Assembly: GCA_048213135.1 (NCBI GenBank)
Contig: PS015174.1
Coordinates: 44,748 to 68,759 of the forward strand
Source: Reclinomonas americana ATCC 50394
Lineage: Eukaryota; Jakobida; Jakobea; Jakobida
Reading direction: 5' to 3'
DNA length: 24,012 nt
In this document: piece by piece, positions 1 to 8,387 of the stretch
Position numbering within the stretch: position 1 is the first letter of the stretch
Layout: every line of letters starts with the position of its first letter
Translations under genes and position numbers: made by a program
The notes under the pieces: model-generated
Database searches by the model: none
Seen by the model: only the letters and a program-made list of their open reading frames with translations
Told to the model about the DNA's origin: nothing

Positions 1-1
1 A

Positions 2-1233
2 GAGATCCACCGACTCGATCGCATCTTGAAGGACAACTTTCGGGTGCGCGCATTTCAAATCATGCGTGCGCCTTTTGTTCCCTGGTCGTCTCACTTCCGT
101 GTCACACGCAGCGTATCCGTGAGCTCAAATCGCAGTCGTCGCAACGAGAGCACGAGGACGACGGCGACGAGGAAGGCGAGGGCGAGGAGGATGGTCGATC
201 GATATCGTCGGACCTCAGCATGGCCAGTTCGCGGCCGGTGACGCTCGGCAGCGGACACAGTGGGCGACGACGAGTGCCGAGCGGTGTGACTCGCATCTCG
301 GGTGTCAGTCGGCAGGGAGGGACGCCGTCGGCGAGTGGACGTGCCTCCAGTCGCCTGAATGTGGTACGTGTCCCACGGCATTCGCATCTTCATTGCGGCT
401 CCTCCTCCTGACTCGAGCACACAGAGCGCTGGGGGAAGCGACGCCGGTTCCTCGTCGTCGTCGTCTCACCGCAATCGCGACTTTTTGACTCGCAACATTG
501 AGCTGGGACCGGAGGCGCGATCCTTCAACAAACTCACTCCCGAGGAGGAGGCACGTGTGGAGGAGTTGCTGGCGGAGACAGACGACACGGATTTGGAGGC
601 GGACACGCCTGCAGCGTCTGCGTATGACGCATCGTCCGTGCTTGCGGATTTCGGCCTCGATGCGGAGCTGTTGAGGCGATTATCGGCCATTGACGAGTTG
701 CGCGCCGCCTCTCGTCCCCTTTGTGACGATGACGGTGGCAGCTCACACGAGTGCGCACAGAGAGCTGCAGAGTTTGCATGCCGATCTCCCGTCTGTCTTG
801 CCGCATGTCGATCTGTCCATGTCGGATGCCACAGAGGTCTCCATTCCGGGACACATGGGTGAGTGTGATGATGCACAGAAGAGTGCACAGGGGGGTGACA
901 ACCGACACGAATGTGGTGCACAGGTCGCTTGGATACGAAACGGCGAGGTGACGTTGACTTTTTGCGCGAGGAACGCGAGAGAAGAGTGCTGCAGGCGGAA
1001 CTGGCCGAGATCGAGAAGCGACTGCGCGCCATGAAGCAGGCGGAGCAGAGCGGCGAGGTACACAGTGGGCATGTCTCCTCATGCACTCCTTTTTTCTTAC
1101 TCACCGGGTGCTGGTATGGTGACAGCGCGCGTCCGAGGATGAAATCCAGCAGCTGCTGACAGCCCTGCGCGCCGAATCCACCGGCGTACCGCAGGAAGAC
1201 GAGCGCTTGGTCACGGTGGACGACGACGTGTAG
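2..1233 (+). CDS. FSIP1: FSIP1-like protein, 5' end missing
   Basis: Exons read as 2-43, 112-363, 425-696, 761-858, 924-1057 and 1126-1233, stop TAG. All introns are GT-AG, 61-68 nt, and phases agree throughout. The visible part is 301 residues. It begins with a helical segment (EIHRLDRILKDNFRRIRELK), followed by a Ser/Arg-rich linker, then DFLTRNIELG and LTPEEEARVEELLAE. The C-terminal coiled-coil contains LQAELAEIEKRLRAMKQAE, then EDEIQQLLTALRAES. This order (LD-x-IL helix, DF-x-RNIEL, E-x-RVEELL, AEI-x-x-L coil) is that of fibrous sheath-interacting protein 1. In mammals FSIP1 belongs to the sperm-tail fibrous sheath network; homologues in flagellated protists suggest an axonemal role. The family call rests on remembered motifs, not a search. 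The start codon lies upstream of the window. The intron at 697 uses the unusual donor GTTGCG. Confidence 0.72.
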
Positions 1234-1295
1234 TGAAATTCGCGCGTAGTATCGTTTTTTTTACGCAGCAGCCGCCGTGACGAAGAGTGCGCTCA
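1234..1295. other. 62-nt spacer between convergent stops
   Basis: Only 62 nt separate the stop of the FSIP1-like gene (1233, +) from the stop of the fructokinase gene (1296, -). No AATAAA is seen on either strand; there is a run of eight T near 1254-1261. The two 3' UTRs almost certainly overlap as antisense RNA. Confidence 0.8.
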
Positions 1296-2679
1296 CTACT
1301 GCTCCTCGCCGTCGGCGCCATCCGCGTGCTCCAACGCCATGCTCAGTGCCGACACCATGCCAGCATCGGCACCGCACAGTGGTGGCACGATGTAACTGTC
1401 AATGCCTCCTGTACGCATACGTGTGTGAGCGCGCGTTTACGGATATGATTGCAGGATGGCACGGACCTGGCGTCAGCACGGGAGACTTGACGTAGCCGTT
1501 GAGCAGTGTCAACACGTGTTGCCGAATGCGTGGGTACAGTGACTCGCGACGCAGCACGCCACCACCAATCGCAATGACCTATGCCATGGGGGGAGATGAG
1601 CGACACCGCAGCAGGGGAAATTATCAGGACAGGCACCCACACCTGCGGGCTGATCATCAACGTGGCGGAGACGCACAAGTGTGCGAGGTAGTACGCCACC
1701 ACATCCCACACCCAGTGGTCGTCCTCCAAGTCGTGGAGCGAGCTTGCGGGGATCTGCAGCCGGTCGGCAATCGAGCCGGCGGCACACATGCCTTCGGCAC
1801 ACGCGCCTGCGAGAGAGAGAGAGAGAGAGAGCTGTCAGCTGTCTGCGGGCAACGAATGCTCCAGCTCGCTCACTCACCATGGAACGGACAGCTGCCCTTG
1901 AAGCCGTCGGCCACATCGCGCGGATGCAACGGAGTGTACACATGACCGCCCTCCGGATGCACCAATCCGTGCGCACACTGGCCCTCCACCACCACTCCGA
2001 CACCGATGCCGGTGCCCACGGTGATGTAGATGCAGTTGGAGATGCCGCTGCGCAGCACACACCCTGCATCAGAGCGCAGACAGCATGCTTACATGCAAGG
2101 TGGCGTCACATCCCGCACCGCTTGCGCGCCTCGTACAGAGCCGGTGCGTTCACATCGGTCTCGAAGGCGCACACAGGCCAGTGCTGCGAGAACGCCTTGA
2201 CGAGGTTGAAGCCGCTCCAGCCGGGCTTGGGTGTCGTCGTGATGCATCCGTATCTGTACATGCGCAGGAGATCATGCACTGACTGCCCTGCAGAGGAAGA
2301 GCGCGAGCGCGCAACGTCTCACTGCTGCGATCCAGGTCCAGTGGCCCAAACGAGGCAATGGCCAGTCGCTCAAATCGCTGCTCTTGTAACCTGTCATCAT
2401 GCATTCTTCCTTGTCATGCATGCATCATTGTCATCATCGCAAACACACACATGCACGCGCACCAGTCAATGAGCTTTTGCACGGTCTCCTCGGGGTGGCC
2501 CGTGTGCACCTCGGTGGAGGCCACCACATTCTCCGCGGTGCCTTCGCACACCGCAGCACCGAATGTGGTGCCACTGTGGCGGATGTGGCGTGAGCGGGTT
2601 GGTCGCACAGAAGAGAAGGACACGAGCGCACACGTACGTACCCTGCCTCAATGGCCGCCACTCGACGTGCAGATTTCAT
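1296..2679 (-). CDS. ROK-family fructokinase
   Basis: Predicted to phosphorylate fructose (or a related hexose) with ATP in the cytosol. Eight exons, 5' to 3': 2679-2642, 2573-2463, 2390-2323, 2253-2110, 2047-1878, 1806-1643, 1578-1467, 1408-1296; about 306 residues, normal for bacterial-type ROK fructokinases. The N-terminus carries the phosphate-binding [19 protein letters not shown] and ITTTPKPGW follow, then TDVN with the expected catalytic Asp, [12 protein letters not shown], and a zinc site GSCPFHGAC (C-x2-H-x2-C) preceded by GGHVY. Near the C-terminus are DDHWVWD, AYYLA and [16 protein letters not shown]. These are the landmarks of the GmuE/ScrK-like ROK branch, not of eukaryotic hexokinases or pfkB fructokinases. 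The junction of exons 3 and 4 (2323/2253) is one base short of frame: either an assembly error or a splice choice I cannot see. The start ATG at 2679 comes 10 codons before the ATP motif, as usual. Confidence 0.9.
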
Positions 2680-3097
2680 GCAAAAGGAATGTGCGAATAT
2701 CGGTGTCCTGTCGACATGTTGGACGACAGGTCGGAGCTCGAGGGCTGCGCGACTGTTACACGAGCGGTGGAGGAGGAAAGGAGACAGAGAGACACAGCGA
2801 GCGATCTTTTGCGATTGATATTGCGATCGTCGCGAAGTCGAGCGATGCATGCATATGTCCGGATCGCTTTCACGATCGATTCGTTGCGAGGCTGTTTGTA
2901 CGACACTGGCACGTGCAGACGGACGGAGATGTTCATGAGCAGGTAGCAGGCACGAGGCCCGCCCTCTTCGTCGCGACGCTGCATGAAAAAACAATCGCGC
3001 AATTGCAATTAATCCGTTCCCAATCGAGAAAGCTCCGCCGGCAAACGAGAGAGTGCCACACTACCACCAGCGCGCACACACACTCCACACCACCGAT
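2680..3097. other. Divergent intergenic region (putative two-way promoter)
   Basis: This 418-nt stretch separates the start codons of the fructokinase (2679, -) and the glycosyltransferase (3098, +). I see no gene in it. There is a 7-bp inverted repeat, CCTGTCG at 2707-2713 and CGACAGG at 2724-2730, and a CACGTG hexamer near 2910. No TATA box is convincing. Regulatory use of these sites is inference only. Confidence 0.4.
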
Positions 3098-4148
3098 ATG
3101 CAACAGCAAGACGACGACGACGACTTTATTGTGGACGTTGTTGCATTGTCCTGCCACTCGTCATCGTCAATGCTGCTGAGAGACCGGCAACGCCTTGTGC
3201 TTGTGGCACTGGTGGTGCTGGTGTTGACAGGACTGATGTTATGGTGGATGCGCGCAGCTCCTGTGCGCCCACTTCGACCAACAACAACAACAACAACGAC
3301 CACACCAACAAGCACACGACCAGCAACGCCTCCCACGCGCACACCCACAGAGAGTGTTACTGATAAGGAGGAGGAGGAGGAGGAGGAGGACAGAGGGAGG
3401 AGGAGAGCAAGTGACGACGATGATGATGATGAGGATGCGGCAAAGCAGCGGGAACACATTAGTGATCTGGTTATGGAGGTGCTGGAGAACAGCAAGCGCA
3501 GTGTNNNNNNNNNNNNNNNNNNNNNNNNNNNNNNNNNNNNNNNNNNNNNNNNNNNNNNNNNNNNNNNNNNNNNNNNNNNNNNNNNNNNNNNNNNNNNNNN
3601 NNNNNNNNNNNNNNNNNNNNNNNNNNNNNNNNNNNNNNNNNNNNNNNNNNNNNNNNNNNNNNNNNNNNNNNNNNNNNNNNNNNNNNNNNNNNNNNNNNNN
3701 NNNNNNNNNNNNNNNNNNNNNNNNNNNNNNNNNNNNNNNNNNNNNNNNNNNNNNNNNNNNNNNNNNNNNNNNNNNNNNNNNNNNNNNNNNNNNNNNNNNN
3801 NNNNNNNNNNNNNNNNNNNNNNNNNNNNNNNNNNNNNNNNNNNNNNNNNNNNNNNNNNNNNNNNNNNNNNNNNNNNNNNNNNNNNNNNNNNNNNNNNNNN
3901 NNNNNNNNNNNNNNNNNNNNNNNNNNNNNNNNNNNNNNNNNNNNNNNNNNNNNNNNNNNNNNNNNNNNNNNNNNNNNNNNNNNNNNNNNNNNNNNNNNNN
4001 NNNNNNNNNNNNNNNNNNNNNNNNNNNNNNNNNNNNNNNNNNNNNNNNNNNNNNNNNNNNNNNNNNNNNNNNNNNNNNNNNNNNNNNNNNNNNNNNNNNN
4101 NNNNNNNNNNNNNNNNNNNNNNNNNNNNNNNNNNNNNNNNNNNNNNNN

Positions 4149-4203
<55 letters not shown>

Positions 4204-4230
4204 CTCCTCCTCCTCCTCCTCCTCCTCCTC

Positions 4231-4324
<94 letters not shown>

Positions 4325-7300
4325 CTCTTCTCCTCTCCACTCTTCTCCCCCACTCTCTCTCTCTCTCCCCTGCACCCTCATTCCCCTCGCCTTTATGTCA
4401 CAGACCACCGAGTTCATGCGCAATCTGGAGGAGTTCCTGAGCAAGGAAGAGCTCTCGTTGCCGGTGATCACCGCACCGCCCAAGCAGCCTGAGCCGCAAC
4501 CGGAAGAGGCATCGTCGGAGGAGGGCAATGGAGAGGGCGCACAAGAGGAGGCGGAGGAGAAAAAGGAGGAGGGGGAAGAGGAGGAAACGACGAAAAAGGC
4601 AGGAGAGGGAGAGGAGAAGGAGAAGCCGAGTGGTACGACGGAGACGCCGACGCGGACGCCGCCTGTCGAGGGCGTGCCGAATCTCGGCGCAGTGCTGCCG
4701 ACACGAGTTGCGTCGGCGATCATTGTGTGTGCTCTCTCCCTCTCTCTCTCTCTCTCNNNNNNNNNNNNNNNNNNNNNNNNNNNNNNNNNNNNNNNNNNNN
4801 NNNNNNNNNNNNNNNNNNNNNNNNNNNNNNNNNNNNNNNNNNNNNNNNNNNNNNNNNNNNNNNNNNNNNNNNNNNNNNNNNNNNNNNNNNNNNNNNNNNN
4901 NNNNNNNNNNNNNNNNNNNNNNNNNNNNNNNNNNNNNNNNNNNNNNNNNNNNNNNNNNNNNNNNNNNNNNNNNNNNNNNNNNNNNNNNNNNNNNNNNNNN
5001 NNNNNNNNNNNNNNNNNNNNNNNNNNNNNNNNNNNNNNNNNNNNNNNNNNNNNNNNNNNNNNNNNNNNNNNNNNNNNNNNNNNNNNNNNNNNNNNNNNNN
5101 NNNNNNNNNNNNNNNNNNNNNNNNNNNNNNNNNNNNNNNNNNNNNNNNNNNNNNNNNNNNNNNNNNNNNNNNNNNNNNNNNNNNNNNNNNNNNNNNNNNN
5201 NNNNNNNNNNNNNNNNNNNNNNNNNNNNNNNNNNNNNNNNNNNNNNNNNNNNNNNNNNNNNNNNNNNNNNNNNNNNNNNNNNNNNNNNNNNNNNNNNNNN
5301 NNNNNNNNNNNNNNNNNNNNNNNNNNNNNNNNNNNNNNNNNNNNNNNNNNNNNNNNNNNNNNNNNNNNNNNNNNNNNNNNNNNNNNNNNNNNNNNNNNNN
5401 NNNNNNNNNNNNNNNNNNNNNNNNNNNNNNNNNNNNNNNNNNNNNNNNNNNNNNNNNNNNNNNNNNNNNNNNNNNNNNNNNNNNNNNNNNNNNNNNNNNN
5501 NNNNNNNNNNNNNNNNNNNNNNNNNNNNNNNNCTGGAGGCTCTCTCTTCTTTGTTGCTCACCGCCGCCCTGCACACCAGAACGCCCCATGAGCGATGTCC
5601 GTCGCGTGGTCGGTAGCGTCCACAAGAACGGCCGCCCTGGCACCCGCGTGGTCCTCTACCTCTTTGGCTTCTCCAAGTCGCTCAAGTACGAAATGGGCAC
5701 GTACCAGAATATTGAGATTATCGACATTGTGGTGCGTCCATCGCCCTTGGTTGGTGCATCATCTGTGCGCCATTGCCAACTCATCTTATCATTGCACCTG
5801 CAGGAGGAGTTCATGCCAGCCAAGGACGACTACAATGGTGAGCTGCGCATCAAGGTCGACGAACCGGACGTGGTGATGACAAACTGGGCTGCCACGGTGT
5901 GTTTTCTCCTCCTTTCTCACCTCCCTTCTCCATCTCTCTTCGCTTCCTGATGCACTCGAGCCACCACAGTGCATACACCACGCCGTGGAAAAGTACGGCA
6001 AGGTGCTCTTTCTCAACTCGGACCACTACATTCGCCCCAAGGCGATTCAATGGGCCGAGGAGCAGCTGGCCGAGTTTGGACACATTTTCATGTCGTTCCC
6101 CGACAAGACCGCCTATACTATTCGTGTGCAGGTTTTTATTCCTTGATTCCCCTGCTTTGTTGACGTGTGGGTGTGTGTGACCGTGTCCTGATCGATCGAC
6201 TGCAGGGCTACGTGCTCGGCGACGCGGCATACGAGCGAATCATTGTGCCGCGCGCACGTTGCGCATTCGCGCCGTGCGCCGTGGCTCCGTCGCTGTTCGA
6301 CGCGGTGCAGGCGTACGCCAAGGAGATTAGTTGCGTGGTCGCGAATGCCGTCGCCGCAGTGGCTTCTCCGTGTGCTGATGAATTGGAGTCGAAAAACACA
6401 CACAGACCCAGGAGGTGGCTCCAACAACGGCTTGTTCGACTTTGAAATGGTTCCCGTGCAGCGCGCCAATGGCAAGGAGCGTCTCGACTGCGCGATCAAG
6501 CACCACATGGAGTGGGCGTTCACCGCAACACCAGTAATCGGCAAGACACCCGAGCAGGTGGAGGCAGAGGTGAGTGACGGGAGCGCGCGCACGCGCTCCT
6601 GAAAAAAGTTCGCCTCATCCATACACTCCTCTCAACAGAAAGCGGCTCGTGCCGGCAAGATCCGCGTGGCTCTCGGCGTGCCGACCACCACTCGTAATTC
6701 ACGCGTTCGACATCCCCGCGAGCTCCCGCTCTTCAGCATCTTGCTCTCGTCGCTCGTCAACTCACTAACACGTGCGTTGCCGCTACTTGTTCTGTGTGTG
6801 TGCGAATGCATTGTGAGTTGTTCACTGACTCTGCCGGCGACATGTGCAGCGGAGGAGCGAAAGACAGTGTCTGTGGAGGTGTACGTGGGATTCGACGAGA
6901 ACGACAACTACTGGGACTCGGCCGACAACATTCGTGCTGTGCTCGACTATTTCGACACCGTGAGTGAGCCACACAGCGCGCGAGACTGGATGCGCCCATT
7001 TTCACACTCTACGTTGTGTGCGCAGGTGGTGCGTGCACGGTATGGCGACATTTTCAAGCTGGAGCTGATGCGATTCCGGCCGTCGTTTGGGTGGACAAGC
7101 TTCATCTGGAATGGTCTGTTTGAGCGGTCGTTGCTCGACGGGTGCGAGTGGTACTATCAGGTGAGGGCGGATGAGGGAAGGAACAGGGAAAGAGCGGGAA
7201 AGAGCGGAGGAGAGAGAAACAGGGAAAGTGCGGAGAGGGGACGAAAGCGAGAGGAGAAGAGAGGACGAGAGGACTGGGAGAGGATTACGAGAGAGATGCA

Positions 7301-8349
7301 GCGAGCGACGGGGAGAGGAGCAGAGGAATAGGAGGAGAGATCACGTAGGAAGTGAGCGGTGACACGGTCGGTCCACAGAAGAATCGAAGTGCACCTGACT
7401 GCGCAATATTCTATGTTGGCCTTCTCGCGCACCCTCTTGCGTCTCCCTCTTGCGTCTTCCTCTTGCTTCACCCTCTTGCGTCTCCATCTTGCGTCTCCCT
7501 CTTGCGTCTCCCTCTTGCGTCTCCCTCTTGCGTCTCCCTCTTGCGTGTCTCTCTCTCGCTCCCTTTTCTCTTTGTCCTCCTCTTGCATCTCCCTCTCCCT
7601 TCCCTTTCCTTCTCCCTCTCCCTCTCCCTCTCCCTTCCCTTTCCTTCTCCCCTCTCCCCACTCCCTCTCCCTCCTGCTGACTTCGAGTGCAGATCAACGA
7701 TGACGTGCAAGTCATCACTCCGGGTTGGGTGACTGCCTTCACCACAGCGCTCCGCGAGTCGCACATGCGGCCGTACTTTGGCATCACTGGGCCGCTGGAT
7801 GTGAACAATCACAGCATCATGACGCAGTCGTTTGTGCACAAGACGCACTTTGAGGTGATGAAGTTCAAGTATTTCCCGTGGGAGTTCCAGAACTGGTGTG
7901 TGTTTGTTGTCTGCGCTAGCACGTCTCCGCGTCAGGCTCACTGGTTGACTGTGTTCCTAGGTTCAACGACGACTGGGCCACCGGCGTGTACAAGTCTGTC
8001 AGTTGCCACTTTTGGCTGAGAAACATCAAGGTCACTGCTGCCGCTGGCTTGAATCCTGAGCTTTCATTTCGTGTACCCCCTCACATTCAATGCAATACAG
8101 GTCAAGAACACGAATGCCAAGGGCACCCGCTACCACGTTTGTGTGGTGGAGAACGAGATGTTGCCGCGCGCCATCAAAGCCGGCGAGACGCTGATACACG
8201 AGTGGCTCACTAATCATCCAGTGGAGGTGCTGTGTTGTTTGTTGGTTCTTGTCTCCTGCACGCACCACAACTGACACTGCCTTGTGACACGCGCGCAGGG
8301 CTATCCGAAAGAACCACCACCAGCACCACCGAAGCCCGACAAAAAGTAG
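3098..8349 (+). CDS. Type II membrane protein with two glycosyltransferase-like regions
   Basis: Likely a Golgi sugar transferase. Visible exons: 3098-about 3500, 4404-4724, 5580-5731, 5804-5896, 5970-6131, 6206-6329, 6406-6569, 6639-6771, 6850-6959, 7026-7160, 7693-7895, 7961-8030, 8101-8226, 8299-8349 (TAG); about 749 codons. Residues 33-51 form one hydrophobic helix, followed by a Thr/Pro-rich stem and acidic Lys/Glu-rich stretches. The first transferase-like region (5580-6569) contains TRVVLYLFGFSKSLKYEMG, KYGKVLFLNSDHYIRP and FMSFPDKTAY, resembling DUF1647-type GT-A proteins. The second (from about 6660) has IRVALGVPTTTR, VEVYVGFDENDNYWDS, WYYQINDDVQVITPGW with a DxD-like DD, and FNDDWATGVY. 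An alternative start is ATG 3170 (MLLRDRQR), giving a shorter cytosolic tail. Splice phases across both large gaps do not match, so hidden exons are likely. Donor and acceptor sugars are unknown. Confidence 0.68.
3505..4148. other. Assembly gap, 644 N
   Basis: Unknown sequence inside the glycosyltransferase gene, ending in a (TC)n tract. The first exon may end at 3500 with a GTGT donor in phase 1, while the next visible exon starts in phase 0. At least one exon or exon part is therefore probably missing. Confidence 0.9.
4149..4320. repeat. (TC)n / (CTC)n microsatellite
   Basis: A run of TC dinucleotides is interrupted by about twelve CTC units (4200-4236), then TC resumes. It is intronic, directly before the acceptor at 4403, and borders the gap at 3505-4148, probably the cause of the assembly break. 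Confidence 0.95.
4757..5532. other. Assembly gap, 776 N
   Basis: Unknown sequence in the glycosyltransferase gene after a donor at 4725 that leads into a TC tract. The exon before ends in phase 0 and the exon after (5580) begins in phase 1, so a hidden exon is likely. Confidence 0.9.
7161..7692 (+). other. 532-nt intron, purine-rich start and pyrimidine-rich end
   Basis: This intron lies between GTGAGG at 7161 and the acceptor AG at 7691-7692, and keeps phase 0. Its first 200 nt are almost all A/G; its last 260 nt are almost all C/T. The halves could pair with one another in the RNA. Apart from the minisatellite listed below I see nothing else in it. Confidence 0.85.
7432..7548 (+). repeat. 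13-bp minisatellite, 9 copies
   Basis: Nine consecutive 13-nt units of CCCTCTTGCGTCT occupy exactly 117 nt with no phase slip. Units 3, 5 and 9 carry one to a few substitutions. The array is inside the long intron of the glycosyltransferase gene and is followed by C/T-rich imperfect repeats to about 7670. Confidence 0.93.
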
Positions 8350-8387
8350 AAACATATAAAAAGTATTTATGCGCTGACACCTTTCTG
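8350..8387. other. 38-nt spacer between convergent stops
   Basis: The glycosyltransferase stop (8349, +) and the F-box/LRR stop (8388, -) are 38 nt apart. The spacer is A/T-rich (ATATAAAAAGTATTTATGC) and may supply poly(A) signals to both strands: ATAAAA on +, ATAAAT on -. Each mature mRNA should extend into the other gene. Confidence 0.75.

Noticed and set aside
2707-2730. Seven-base inverted repeat as a transcription-factor operator
   Set aside because: A single short palindrome in 418 nt of intergenic DNA is expected by chance often enough; no second copy or position evidence supports it.
3053-5643. Long ORFs of poly-Ser-Leu, Arg-Glu or Gly-Glu across 3500-5600 on both strands
   Set aside because: They are translations of (TC)n/(CTC)n tracts and N runs in introns, and are open only because these repeats contain no stops.
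7432-7548. CRISPR-like array
   Set aside because: The units are contiguous 13-mers without spacers, inside an intron of a eukaryotic gene. It is a minisatellite.
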